Numbered from the stretch's first letter, positions 9,395 through 18,650 are shown. The stretch: 64,000 bases of DNA from Microtetraspora glauca (GCA_001570385.1 BBYL01000009.1:62001-126000); one strand, 5' to 3'. Made by a program: numbers and translations. Notes: a model not told the origin generated them from the letters alone.

Positions 9395-9399
9395 GCGGC

Positions 9400-10206
9400 A
9401 TGAGATCTCTCTCCGAGGCGATCTACCGAACGGTCGCCGGGATCCTGGTCGTCTGCAGCTATCTGTTCCTGCTGGCGCCGCTCCTCGTCGTCTTCGTCAT
9501 CTCCTTCGGCGCCAGTCCCACCATGGAATTCCCGCCCAAGGACTGGTCCCTGCGGTGGTACGCCGACCTGGCCGGCAACGGCGAGTTCATCGAGGGCCTG
9601 CGGGTGTCGCTGCTGCTCGGCCTGGTCGTGACGGTCGTCTCGCTCGTCGCCGGCGTCACCGCCGCTCTCGCGCTCACGCGGCACCGCTTCGGCGGACGCG
9701 ACGCCGTGATCGGCCTGTTCACCTCGCCACTGCTCCTGCCGAGCGTCGTCCTGGGCCTGGCCCTGCTGCTGGTGCTCGGGCCGGTGGGGCTCGTCGGCAC
9801 GTATCCCGGTCTGGTCGTCGCGCATCTCAGCCTGACCATTCCGTACGTGGTGCGCACTGTGATGATGAGCCTCAACGCGGTCGACCCCTCCTGCGAGCAG
9901 GCGGCACGGACCCTCGGTGCCGGTCCCGTCACGACGTTCCGCCGGATCACCCTGCCCCTGATCACGCCCGGCCTGGTCGCCGGTGCTGCGCTGTCGTTCA
10001 TCATCTCCTTCGACGAGGCCGTGGTATCGCTCTTCGTGGTCGGCACCGGCCGTACCACCCTGCCGGTGGTGGTGTTCCGCTACGTCTCCAACAACACCGA
10101 TCCGCAGGTCGCCGCGCTGTCGGTGGTCCTCATCGTGTTCTCCCTCGCGGCCGTCGCTTTGATCGAGCGGGCACTCGGTCTGAAGCGCGTGCTGAGTAAG
10201 GCCTGA
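9400..10206 (+). CDS. ABC transporter permease (PotC-like)
   Basis: A 268-residue membrane protein with about six predicted helices and an EAA motif (CEQAARTLGAGPVTTFRRIT). It belongs to the second permease type of polyamine-like importers. ATG 9400 lies 9 nt after GAAGGAAG, 5 nt downstream of the PotB-like stop. The same frame is open back to 8629, but that upstream part is only an out-of-frame reading of the first permease. The next gene begins 5 nt later, so the importer and hydrolase are one operon. Confidence 0.93.
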   Translation: MRSLSEAIYRTVAGILVVCSYLFLLAPLLVVFVISFGASPTMEFPPKDWSLRWYADLAGNGEFIEGLRVSLLLGLVVTVVSLVAGVTAALALTRHRFGGRDAVIGLFTSPLLLPSVVLGLALLLVLGPVGLVGTYPGLVVAHLSLTIPYVVRTVMMSLNAVDPSCEQAARTLGAGPVTTFRRITLPLITPGLVAGAALSFIISFDEAVVSLFVVGTGRTTLPVVVFRYVSNNTDPQVAALSVVLIVFSLAAVALIERALGLKRVLSKA

Positions 10207-10211
10207 CTTCT

Positions 10212-11207
10212 ATGACACAGATCATGACCGTGACCGGAGCCGTTGAAGGCGCACGGCTCGGCACCACCCTCATGCACGAGCACGTCTTCATCAACCTGCT
10301 GCGCGAGTACCGCGGCACCGGGCTGATCCAGGATCTCCCGCTGATGAGGTCGGAACTCGAGCGCTACCGGGAAGCGGGCGGCGTGACCCTGGTCGACGTG
10401 ACGTCCGCGGAGCTGACCTGGGGCGCGAGCCCCGACCCGGGTGGCATGTACCGCGCCCGGCCGCCGGCCTCGGCCGAGCACACGAGGGCACCGGACAACG
10501 TCGCCGCGCTGCACGAGCTGTCCGTCGCGACCGACGTGCGCATCGTCCTGGGAACCGGCCACTACCGCGATCCCTACCTGGCCTATGACGACTTCGACCG
10601 CAGGAGCGTGGACGCGATCTCCGAGCTGCTGGTCCGCGACCTGGTCGAAGGGTTCGCCGGAACGCGGATCCGGGCCGGACTCATCGGCGAGGTCGGCTCG
10701 GACCAGTGGTTCATCTCGGCCAGGGAGGAGCGCAACCTGCGCGCCTCGGCCCGCGCGTCCCGCCGTACCAACGCGGCGATCAGCACGCACGCGGCGCGAT
10801 GGCCGGTGGGCCGTCGGCAGCTCGACCTGCTGCTGGAGGAGGGGGTGTCGCCGGGCCGGGTCATCATCGGCCATTGCGACACGGTGAACATCCCCGAATA
10901 TCACCTCGACCTCGCGCGAAGCGGATGCTACGTCCAGTTCGACACGATCCGCCCCGGGGCGGAATTCGCGTTGAACACCCGCGTCTCGCACATCGTCTCG
11001 CTCATCCGCGCGGGTTTCATCGACAGCATCCTGCTGAGTCATGACGTGTGCGGCAGGGACCATTTGCACGCGTACGGCGGCGGCGGGTTCGACTATATTT
11101 CCCGGCATTTCGCGAAGAGGTTGGCGCAGGCCGGAGTGGACGCCGGAGAACTGGACCACATTCTCATCGAGAATCCGCGGCGGGCGCTGTCGGGGGAAGC
11201 CGGGTGA
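10212..11207 (+). CDS. Phosphotriesterase-family metal-dependent hydrolase
   Basis: A 331-residue TIM-barrel hydrolase of the PTE-like amidohydrolase branch. The metal ligands are all visible: H22 and H24 (MHEHVF), E160 in GLIGEVGSDQ at the position of the bridging Lys/Glu, H193 (ISTHAARW), H221 (IIGHCDT) and D278 (LLSHDVCG). Members act as lactonases, phosphotriesterases or amide/ester hydrolases. Here the context (importer, hydantoinase subunits, amine oxidase, thiolase) suggests opening of a lactone, lactam or ester ring in the imported substrate. Its TGA is embedded in the GTGA start of the next gene. Confidence 0.92.
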   Translation: MTQIMTVTGAVEGARLGTTLMHEHVFINLLREYRGTGLIQDLPLMRSELERYREAGGVTLVDVTSAELTWGASPDPGGMYRARPPASAEHTRAPDNVAALHELSVATDVRIVLGTGHYRDPYLAYDDFDRRSVDAISELLVRDLVEGFAGTRIRAGLIGEVGSDQWFISAREERNLRASARASRRTNAAISTHAARWPVGRRQLDLLLEEGVSPGRVIIGHCDTVNIPEYHLDLARSGCYVQFDTIRPGAEFALNTRVSHIVSLIRAGFIDSILLSHDVCGRDHLHAYGGGGFDYISRHFAKRLAQAGVDAGELDHILIENPRRALSGEAG

Positions 11208-12109
11208 CGGCGCCCGGCGACCCCGGGCAGGATCAGCTGATCGTGCGATATTCCGATCTGGACATCGCCGGGCATGTCAACAACGTCGCCTGGCTCAGGT
11301 TCGTCCACATCGGGGTGTCCCGCGCGGTCGCCTCATGGCGGGCGCCGGGAGGATCGGACCGGGACGGATCCGGCGAGGTCGCGTGGCGGCGGGCGGACAT
11401 CCGCTACCGGCGCGCGGTCCAGGCGGTGGGAACCCCGATCGCGGTCCGCGCCACCCCCGTCGAACGGCCGGAGGGCCTGATCGTCACCTGCGAGGTGGGC
11501 GCGGCCGGACCTGACGGTTGCATGACGGAGTGTGTGACGGCGGACGTCTTCCTCGGCCCGCCCGCGACGACCGCGCTCGAACCCGATGCGTCGAGCGCGC
11601 ATTGCAAGCCCGGGTCGGAGCCGTCCGCGCTCACCGGCCGATGGCCGTGGTCGCTGGCCGTTCCGGTACGCGTCGGCGACCGGGCGGGCGGCGGATCCCT
11701 TTCGCCCGTCGCGGCGGCGGACCTGCTACAGGAGGCGCGGCACGACGCGTTGTCCAACTGGCGGAACACCATCCGAGGTCGCCTCATCGTGGCCCGGACC
11801 ACGTTCTGCCTGGGACAGGCGGCGGTCGGGGCGGAGATACGCCTCGACTCCCGGTGTTCCCGCGTGGGCCGGGCCGCCGTCGAGCTGACCTCGCGCGGTG
11901 TCGATCCGGTCGACGGCGCGGTCGTGATCCGGTCCACCACGAGGATCGCCCGGCTGATGACCGATGCCGACCGAGCGGCCACCCCGTGGTCGGACGCCGA
12001 GCGTGCGCTGCTTCTGGACATGTGGACGAGTACGCGACCGGGCCGGCCCGGAACCGTGGCTCCAATTGGCCACGCCCCGTCGAGCGGTTGTGGACAGTTG
12101 GATATATGA
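11204..12109 (+). CDS. Double-hotdog acyl-CoA thioesterase-like protein
   Basis: A 301-residue protein with two hotdog halves. The first (residues about 5-130) has YSDLDIAGHVNNVAWLRFV, the 4HBT/acyl-ACP thioesterase active-site motif with Asp and Asn. The second (about 155-290) has LLQEARHDALSNWRN and is more divergent. Two fused hotdog domains are typical of acyl-ACP/acyl-CoA thioesterases. The start is GTG 11204, coupled to the hydrolase stop and preceded by GGGGGAAG; the frame upstream of it is a reading of the hydrolase gene. It would release CoA from an intermediate or clear a dead-end thioester. Confidence 0.82.
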   Translation: MTAPGDPGQDQLIVRYSDLDIAGHVNNVAWLRFVHIGVSRAVASWRAPGGSDRDGSGEVAWRRADIRYRRAVQAVGTPIAVRATPVERPEGLIVTCEVGAAGPDGCMTECVTADVFLGPPATTALEPDASSAHCKPGSEPSALTGRWPWSLAVPVRVGDRAGGGSLSPVAAADLLQEARHDALSNWRNTIRGRLIVARTTFCLGQAAVGAEIRLDSRCSRVGRAAVELTSRGVDPVDGAVVIRSTTRIARLMTDADRAATPWSDAERALLLDMWTSTRPGRPGTVAPIGHAPSSGCGQLDI

Positions 12110-12206
12110 CCTAACAACTCCGGCTCATACAGTTGCGAAAGTCGACGAAAGAATCTGAACCCGACAACCCTGAGCGCGATGTCTTACGGAGAATTAGGGA
12201 AACCGG

Positions 12207-14252
12207 ATGTACCGACTTGGAATTGACACTGGCGGCACGCATACAGACCTCGTATTGCTGGATGAAGAGACCGGAAATATATGGGTCGAAAAGGTTCCGT
12301 CGACCCCCCGGCGAATAGTCGACGCGGCGCTGTCCGGAGCCGCGCGAATCCTCGACAAGGCGGGCGCCGCGCCCGGGGACGTGCACACGATCGTCTACGG
12401 GACGACCGTCGCGGTGAACATGATTCTCCAGGGAGAGCGCATCTCAGCGGGCCTGATCACGACCGCCGGATTCGGCGACGTCCTGGAGGTCGGGAACTCT
12501 TATCGGAGCGGCAACATCTACGACGTCCAGTGGGAGCCCAGCCGGCCGGTCATCGAACGCCGCCACTGCTTCGAGGTGCGCCAGCGCCACGACTTCCGCG
12601 GACACGAGCTGGAGCCGCTCGACGAGGAGCAGGTACGCCGCATCGCCGCGGCCGTCAGGGAACTGGGCCTGGAAAGCGTCGCCATCTGTCTGCTGCACAG
12701 CTACACCCAGCCGGCCCACGAGGTGCGCGTGGCCCAGATCCTGGCCGAGGAGGCGCCGGACATCCCGCTGTCTCTCTCCTCGGTCGTGAGCCCGCGCATC
12801 TCCGAGTACGACCGAGCGAGCACGACCGCGCTCGACGCCTACGTCAAGCCGAAGCTGAGCGCGCACTTCGTCGACTTCGCCGAGCAGACGGAGACCGCCG
12901 GCTTCGGCGCCACGTTGCTGACCATGCAGGGGAGCGGCGGCACGTTCAGCCTCCGGCAGGCCGCGGAGAAACCGATCCGGGTCGCCAACTCGGGGCCGGT
13001 GGCCGGCGCCATCGCGGGCTCCTACTTCGCGGCCGAGGTCGGATGCGCCAACGTCATCACGTACGACATGGGCGGCACCAGCACCGACCTGGCGGTGGCG
13101 ATCGGCGGGGACCCCATCGTCGTGCCCCGCGACGAACTGCTCGGCCACCCGATCCAGATGTCGAGCATCGAGATCACCCCCATCGGGTCCGGCGGGGGAT
13201 CGATCGTCTGGATCGACGAGGGCGGCGCGCTGCGGGTCGGACCGGACAGCGCGGGAGCCAGCCCGGGGCCGGTCTGCTACGGCGCCGGTGGAACGCGGCC
13301 GACTCTGACCGACGCGGCCGTGGTCACCGGGCGGCTCAACCCGGACTACTTCCTCGGCGGGCGTCAGCGGCTCGACCGGCAGGCCGCGCACGACGCGCTC
13401 GCGCTGTCCAGGAACGACACCGACGACTGGGACCCCGAGCGCTGGGCCGCCGGGGCGATCGCCATCGCCGCGGCCGACAGCGTCCGCGCGATCCGGCGAG
13501 TGTCCATCGCCCGCGGGCTTGACCCGCGTGATTTCGCGATCGTCGGTTTCGGCGGAGCGGGCGGCCTGATCGTCAGCGACGCCGCGCGCGAACTCGGCAT
13601 CCCCACCGTGGTCATCCCGCCGAACCCCGGCAACGTCTCGGCGATGGGCCTGCTGCTCGCCGACCAGAGCTGCGACGCGGTCGCCTCGCGCCTCTGTCCG
13701 CTGGACGAGGTCGAGGTTGGCGCGCTGAACGAATGGTTCGACCAGCTCGAGGCCGATGCGGCCAAGGAACTCCTGTCCGAAGGCATCGCGATCGACCGGA
13801 TCACCATCGCGCGGACCGCGGAGATGCGATACCGGGGCCAGAGCTTCGAACTCGTCGTGCCCTTCGAGAAGGGGTACGGCGGCCAGGCGCTCGACCACCT
13901 GGCCGCGTCCTTCCACCGGCTCCACGAGCAGCGCTACGGCCACGCCTCCCCGGGCGACCCGGTGCAGCTGGTGAGCCTGCGGGTGTCCGCGGTCGCCGCG
14001 ACGGCCAAGCCCGCCTTCCCGCGCCTGCCGGACGCCGCCACCTCCCGCGCCGACGAGGCGCTCAAGGAACGGCGCCAGGTCGTGTTCGGCGAGCGGGTGG
14101 ACACCCCCGTCTACGACCGTGCGCTGCTGCGGCCGGGCCATGTCATCGAGGGGCCCGCGATCATCGAGGAGCCGGGCAGCACCACCGTGATGTGGCCCGA
14201 CCAGAAGCTCTCCGTGAGCCCGATCGGCACGCTCGTGCTCACCACGCGCTGA
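12207..14252 (+). CDS. hyuA: Hydantoinase/oxoprolinase family protein, subunit A
   Basis: A 681-residue ASKHA-fold ATP-binding subunit of the HyuA / N-methylhydantoinase A family. The N-terminal RLGIDTGGTHTDLVL and the internal YDMGGTSTDLAV are the nucleotide-binding signatures, and GFGGAGGLIVSDAARELGIP is a well-conserved C-terminal block. HyuA with HyuB hydrolyses cyclic amides (hydantoins, 5-oxoproline) with ATP; related complexes carboxylate ketones such as acetone and acetophenone. It is 97 nt after the thioesterase and 43 nt before hyuB. The gene symbol is by family and does not fix the substrate. Confidence 0.93.
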   Translation: MYRLGIDTGGTHTDLVLLDEETGNIWVEKVPSTPRRIVDAALSGAARILDKAGAAPGDVHTIVYGTTVAVNMILQGERISAGLITTAGFGDVLEVGNSYRSGNIYDVQWEPSRPVIERRHCFEVRQRHDFRGHELEPLDEEQVRRIAAAVRELGLESVAICLLHSYTQPAHEVRVAQILAEEAPDIPLSLSSVVSPRISEYDRASTTALDAYVKPKLSAHFVDFAEQTETAGFGATLLTMQGSGGTFSLRQAAEKPIRVANSGPVAGAIAGSYFAAEVGCANVITYDMGGTSTDLAVAIGGDPIVVPRDELLGHPIQMSSIEITPIGSGGGSIVWIDEGGALRVGPDSAGASPGPVCYGAGGTRPTLTDAAVVTGRLNPDYFLGGRQRLDRQAAHDALALSRNDTDDWDPERWAAGAIAIAAADSVRAIRRVSIARGLDPRDFAIVGFGGAGGLIVSDAARELGIPTVVIPPNPGNVSAMGLLLADQSCDAVASRLCPLDEVEVGALNEWFDQLEADAAKELLSEGIAIDRITIARTAEMRYRGQSFELVVPFEKGYGGQALDHLAASFHRLHEQRYGHASPGDPVQLVSLRVSAVAATAKPAFPRLPDAATSRADEALKERRQVVFGERVDTPVYDRALLRPGHVIEGPAIIEEPGSTTVMWPDQKLSVSPIGTLVLTTR

Positions 14253-14295
14253 GCGCCTCCCTCCGAACGAGACCCTAGACAGGAAAGAGAAGTTC

Positions 14296-16110
14296 GTGAA
14301 CTCAGCGGATACGCGAGACGTCGCCGAAGGCCACGGCCTGGATGTGGTGACCGTGGAGGTCATCCGGAGCGCGCTGGAGTCTCTCGCGGAGCAGATGACC
14401 GAGACGATGACGCGGACGAGCTACTCCCTGCTGCTGAAGGAAGGGAAGGACTGCTCGTCGTCGATCTTCGACGCGGGTGGCCGGCTGGTCGCCGAAGGGG
14501 CCAACGTGCCGGTGCACCTCAACGCGCTCGGCCCCTGCCTCAAGGGCATGCTGAAGCACCATTTCCCGCCGGAGACGCTCGTCCCCGGCGACGTCATCCT
14601 CACCAACGATCCGTACGTGGACGGCAGCGTCGGGGCCCACCACACGGCCGACTTCATCGTCTACGAGCCGGTCTTCTGGGGCGGCGAGCTGGTCGGCTTC
14701 TCCACGATCTTCGCGCACCTGGCGGGGGCCGGCGGTCTGGATCCGAACGACTGGCACACGAGCATCTTCGAGGAGGGCCTGCGGATCCCGCCGGTCAAGC
14801 TGTACTCCGGCGGCGTCCTGGACGAGGACCTGCTCAAGCTGATCCTGACGAACACCAGCGTGCCCTACGCGCAGCGCGGTGATCTGCTGGCCCAGGTGTC
14901 CGGGGCGCACGTGGGCGCCGACGGCTTCCGCCGCCTGCTGGACCGGTACGGCCGCGACGTCGTGCTGAGGGCGGTCGACGCGCAGATCCAGTACGCCGAA
15001 CGGCGCACCGCGGAGTACATCCGGCGGATCCCGGACGGCGTCTACCGGGCGGAGAAGCTACTGCTCGAAGACGGCAGCATGGGCGGTCCGGTCCGGCTGC
15101 GGCTCGCCATGAAGGTCACCGGTGACCGGATCACCTTCGACTTCACCGGCTCCGACGAGCAGATCGCCGGGCCGATCAACTGCCCGAAGTCGGCGACCAT
15201 CTCGGCCTGCCTGTTCGGGTTGCTGGCGATGATGCCACCGGACATCCCGAAGAACCAGGGACCGGCCAACCTGGTGACGATCGACGCGCCCGAGGGCTCC
15301 ATCGTGAACCCGACCCCGCCCGCGGCCGTCTACCAGCGGATGGCGGTGACGCACCAGATCGTGGACATGATCTTCGAGGCCATGGCCGAGGTGCTGCCGG
15401 ACGCGGTGGTGGCCAACTCGTGCGGTCTCATCTACGGTCGCGGGTCCGCGGTGAACACCACCACCCACCCGGACGGCGGCGACATCTCGGCCCGCCAGGA
15501 GTGGCGGATGGGCACCGGTCCCAGCACCGGCGGCCTCGGCGCCCGGGCGAGCCGGGACGGCCTGAGCGCGATGCCGGGATGGATCACCAACGTGGCCAGC
15601 CCCTCCATCGAGAGCTCCGAGTGGGAAGCGCCCGTGCTGTACCGGTCGAAGGCCCTGTACACCGACTCCGGCGGGGCCGGCCGATGGCGCGGCGGCCTCG
15701 GCCTGAGACTGAGCTGGCAGGTCAAGGGCGAGGCCGCGCGGTTCTCGCACACGTCGCAGTACTCCGCCATCCCGCCGAAGGGCCTGTTCGGCGGGCACAG
15801 CGGCGCACCGAGCCGATGGGTCGTCAACGAAGGCGGGGAGTCCGAGCAGGTGCTGCGGTACCAGACCGGCCCGACGATGAGCCTCGACCGCGACGACATC
15901 GTCACCCTGTACACGCCCGGCGGTGGCGGGTACGGCGACCCGCTGGACCGGGATCCGGCCCGGGTGCGGGTCGACGTGCTCGACCGCAAGGTGAGCGTCG
16001 AGGCCGCGCGGGACCGCTACGGCGTCGTGTTCACCGACGCCGGCGAGGTCGACGAACCGGCGACCGCCGAGCGGCGGGCCGCCCTCCGCGCGGCGCGGAG
16101 CCGGGCATGA
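14296..16110 (+). CDS. hyuB: Hydantoinase/oxoprolinase family protein, subunit B
   Basis: A 604-residue partner of HyuA. The N-terminal EVIRSALESLAEQMTETMTR, then ILTNDPYVDGSVGAHHTADF with the conserved Asp and His residues, and the C-terminal GGGGYGDPLDRDP are hallmarks of the HyuB domain. GTG 14296 follows AGGAAAGAGA. The complex is predicted cytoplasmic and ATP-dependent. Only two subunits are encoded, as in hydantoinases and oxoprolinases, whereas acetone and acetophenone carboxylases need additional subunits not seen here. Its stop overlaps the FAD oxidoreductase start (ATGA). Confidence 0.93.
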   Translation: MNSADTRDVAEGHGLDVVTVEVIRSALESLAEQMTETMTRTSYSLLLKEGKDCSSSIFDAGGRLVAEGANVPVHLNALGPCLKGMLKHHFPPETLVPGDVILTNDPYVDGSVGAHHTADFIVYEPVFWGGELVGFSTIFAHLAGAGGLDPNDWHTSIFEEGLRIPPVKLYSGGVLDEDLLKLILTNTSVPYAQRGDLLAQVSGAHVGADGFRRLLDRYGRDVVLRAVDAQIQYAERRTAEYIRRIPDGVYRAEKLLLEDGSMGGPVRLRLAMKVTGDRITFDFTGSDEQIAGPINCPKSATISACLFGLLAMMPPDIPKNQGPANLVTIDAPEGSIVNPTPPAAVYQRMAVTHQIVDMIFEAMAEVLPDAVVANSCGLIYGRGSAVNTTTHPDGGDISARQEWRMGTGPSTGGLGARASRDGLSAMPGWITNVASPSIESSEWEAPVLYRSKALYTDSGGAGRWRGGLGLRLSWQVKGEAARFSHTSQYSAIPPKGLFGGHSGAPSRWVVNEGGESEQVLRYQTGPTMSLDRDDIVTLYTPGGGGYGDPLDRDPARVRVDVLDRKVSVEAARDRYGVVFTDAGEVDEPATAERRAALRAARSRA

Positions 16111-17429
16111 CGGCCGTGCGCGCGGACACGGGGGGAACGGCTTCGGGGCCGGCGGTCGTCGTCGGCGGCGGCGTGGTCGGGCTCTGCGTCGCGTGGGAAC
16201 TCGCCCGGCGGGGTCACCAGGTCGTCGTCCTCGAACGGGACCGCGTCGGCAGCGGAGCGTCCCGCGGGAACGCGGGGGAGATCTGCTCGTCGATCGTCGG
16301 TCCGCTGTCGCAGCCCGGCATCGTCGGCACCACGCTGAAGAACATGTACCGCAAGGACAGCGCCCTCTACGTTCACCCGGCCGCGGCGCTGACCATGGGG
16401 ACGTTCCTCCTAAAGATGGCGCGGAACGCCACCGCCGAGCGCTTCCGCGCCGGGGTGCGCGCGCTGGCCATGCTGGGAGCCGACACGGACGACCGGTTCG
16501 CCGCACTGTCGGACGGCGGGGTCGGCGTCGAGGTCACCAAGGGGGAATACCTGTACCTCTTCCCCTCGCGAGAGCGGGCCGAGCGGAAGCGGGCGTTCCT
16601 GCGCGAGCACTATCCGGTCGACCGCGACCTCGGCGAGATCCTGGACGGGCCGGAACTCCGGGCACTGGAGCCGTGCCTGGGCGAGCGCGCGAGATCCGGG
16701 TTCGTGCTCTCCGGCCAGGCGCGGGTCGACCCCGGCGCGTTCGTGGACGCGCTCGCCGACGCTCTGCGCGCCGGCGGGGTCGTGATCCATGAGGGCGCCC
16801 GGGTGACGCGCGTCGTGTCGTCGGGGCGCGAGGTACGCGTCGAGTCGACGGTCGACACCTTCGCCGCGGGGCACGTGGTCATCGCGGCCGGCGCCGGTTC
16901 GGCCGAGCTGACCGGAGACCTGGGGTTCGATCTCCCCATCCGTCCGGGCAAGGGATACAGCTTCGGCATCGCGCCCGCGGCCCCGCTGACCCGAGTGCTG
17001 AAGCTGGAGGAGGCCCACGTCGGCGCCGTCCCCTTGGGCGCGGGCGTGCGCATCGCGGGGACGATGGAGTTCGACGCCCGGGACGACAGGTTCAACCGCG
17101 GCCGGATCCGGGAGGTCGTCAACGCGGCGGCGCCGTACTTCACCGGCGTCGAGTGGTCGCGGCGCACGGCCGAATGGATGGGGCCGCGCCCGATGACCCC
17201 GGACGGGCTCCCGTTCATCGGGGCCGCGCCCGGCCGGTCACGGATCTTCCTGGCGACCGGTCACAACATGCTCGGTGTGATGATGGCCCCCTCGACCGCC
17301 CACCTGCTGGCGCGGCTCGTCGACGGCCGGGACGTCCCGGAACTGCGGCCGTTCGACCCCGCCCGCGCCGCGCGGCGCCGTGCGGCGCGTCCGGTCAGCC
17401 CGGCGGCGTCGCGACGGAGGGGGGCGTAG
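16107..17429 (+). CDS. FAD-dependent oxidoreductase, D-amino-acid dehydrogenase (DadA/DAO) type
   Basis: A 440-residue protein with an N-terminal Rossmann FAD motif (VVGGGVVGLCVAWELARRG), the conserved GSGASRGNAGEI turn and the C-terminal GRSRIFLATGHNMLGVMMAP flavin-contact block of DadA. Enzymes of this group oxidise D-amino acids, N-methyl amino acids or other amines to imines that hydrolyse to oxo acids plus ammonia. Placement directly after hyuAB fits oxidation of the amino acid released by ring opening. The start ATG 16107 overlaps the hyuB stop; the frame is open back to 15420 only as a shadow of hyuB. The tail is Arg/Ala-rich. Confidence 0.9.
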   Translation: MTAVRADTGGTASGPAVVVGGGVVGLCVAWELARRGHQVVVLERDRVGSGASRGNAGEICSSIVGPLSQPGIVGTTLKNMYRKDSALYVHPAAALTMGTFLLKMARNATAERFRAGVRALAMLGADTDDRFAALSDGGVGVEVTKGEYLYLFPSRERAERKRAFLREHYPVDRDLGEILDGPELRALEPCLGERARSGFVLSGQARVDPGAFVDALADALRAGGVVIHEGARVTRVVSSGREVRVESTVDTFAAGHVVIAAGAGSAELTGDLGFDLPIRPGKGYSFGIAPAAPLTRVLKLEEAHVGAVPLGAGVRIAGTMEFDARDDRFNRGRIREVVNAAAPYFTGVEWSRRTAEWMGPRPMTPDGLPFIGAAPGRSRIFLATGHNMLGVMMAPSTAHLLARLVDGRDVPELRPFDPARAARRRAARPVSPAASRRRGA

Positions 17430-18650
17430 ATGCCGGAGGCGGTCATTGTCGCGGCGGTGCGATCACCCATCGGCCGCGCGGTGAAGGGCTCGCTGGCGTC
17501 GATGCGGCCGGACGACCTGGTCGCCCAGGTCATCCGGCACGGCCTCGAACTGGTGCCGGAGGTCGCTCCGTCGGACGTCGAGGACCTGCTGCTGGGCTGC
17601 GCGCAGCCCGCGGGGGAGTCGGGCTTCAACATGGCCCGCATCGTGGCGATCCAGTTGGGGTTGGACGGGCTCCCGGGGACCACCGTCAACAGGTACTGCG
17701 GCTCATCGATGCAGACTACCCGGATGGCCTTCCACGCGATCAAGGCCGGTGAGGGCGAGGCGTACATATCGGCCGGTGTCGAGACGGTCTCCCGGTTCGC
17801 CCGGGGAACGGCCGACGGGTGGCCCGACACGCGAAACGAGATCTTTACCGCGCCGGGTGGGCGCACCGCACGACGTGTCGACGAACGGGTCCAGGGATGG
17901 GACGACCCGCGGGACCTCGGGCTGTTGCCCGACGCGCACATGTCGATGGGCCAGACCGCCGAGAACGTGGCCTGGTTGAAAGCGATCGAGCGGGAGGACA
18001 TGGACCGTTTCGCCGTACGCTCCCAGCGCCGCGCGGAGCAGGCGGCCGACACCGGATTCTGGGCGCGGGAGATCTGCCCGGTACGCCTGCCGGACGGACG
18101 GCTGGTCGCCGTCGACGACGGGCCGCGGCGCGGTGTCACGTACGAGGCGGTCTCGCGGCTGTCACCGGTGTTCCGGCCGGACGGCCGGGTCACCGCCGGA
18201 AACAGCTGCCCGTTGAACGACGGCGCGGCGATGCTCGTCGTGATGAGCGACGCGAGGGCCCGCGAGCTGGGACTCACGCCGCGGGCGCGGATCGTGGCGA
18301 CCGCCGTCAGCGCGTTGTCGCCGGAGATCATGGGCCTCGGTCCGGTCGAGGCGACACGCACTGTGCTGCGCCGAGCCGGGATGACGATGGCCGACATCGA
18401 CCAGGTCGAGATCAACGAGGCGTTCGCGGCGCAGGTGCTGGCCTGCCAGAGATACCTGGAGATCCCCGACGACCGGCTGAACGTGAACGGGGGCGCCATC
18501 GCCATGGGGCACCCGTTCGGCATGAGCGGCGCACGATTGACGGCGACCCTGCTGAACTCGCTGGAGTGTCACGACGGCCAGGTCGGGCTGCAAACGATGT
18601 GCACGGCCGGTGGACAGGGCATGGCCATGATTGTGGAGCGCCTCTCGTGA
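17430..18650 (+). CDS. Thiolase family protein (acetyl-CoA C-acyltransferase)
   Basis: A 406-residue thiolase with the nucleophile C90 in VNRYCGSSMQT, H361 in AIAMGHPFGMSGAR and the second Cys C391 in TMCTAGGQG, so all catalytic residues are present. It cleaves a 3-oxoacyl-CoA with CoA to give acetyl-CoA and a shortened acyl-CoA. It follows the DadA-like gene with no gap. Together with the acyl-CoA ligase and the crotonase, MaoC and SDR proteins at the left of the window it supplies the last step of a beta-oxidation-type path. It is the last intact gene of the operon; degraded DNA begins immediately after it. Confidence 0.94.
   Translation: MPEAVIVAAVRSPIGRAVKGSLASMRPDDLVAQVIRHGLELVPEVAPSDVEDLLLGCAQPAGESGFNMARIVAIQLGLDGLPGTTVNRYCGSSMQTTRMAFHAIKAGEGEAYISAGVETVSRFARGTADGWPDTRNEIFTAPGGRTARRVDERVQGWDDPRDLGLLPDAHMSMGQTAENVAWLKAIEREDMDRFAVRSQRRAEQAADTGFWAREICPVRLPDGRLVAVDDGPRRGVTYEAVSRLSPVFRPDGRVTAGNSCPLNDGAAMLVVMSDARARELGLTPRARIVATAVSALSPEIMGLGPVEATRTVLRRAGMTMADIDQVEINEAFAAQVLACQRYLEIPDDRLNVNGGAIAMGHPFGMSGARLTATLLNSLECHDGQVGLQTMCTAGGQGMAMIVERLS

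Noticed and set aside
8629-9399. Upstream extension of the second permease frame
   Set aside because: The extra 257 codons are an out-of-frame Arg-rich reading of the first permease gene; GAAGGAAG before ATG 9400 marks the real start.
12444-14363. Very long minus-strand open frame opposite hyuA
   Set aside because: It is the antisense shadow of a GC-rich gene; its translation has no recognisable motif while the + strand carries clear HyuA signatures.
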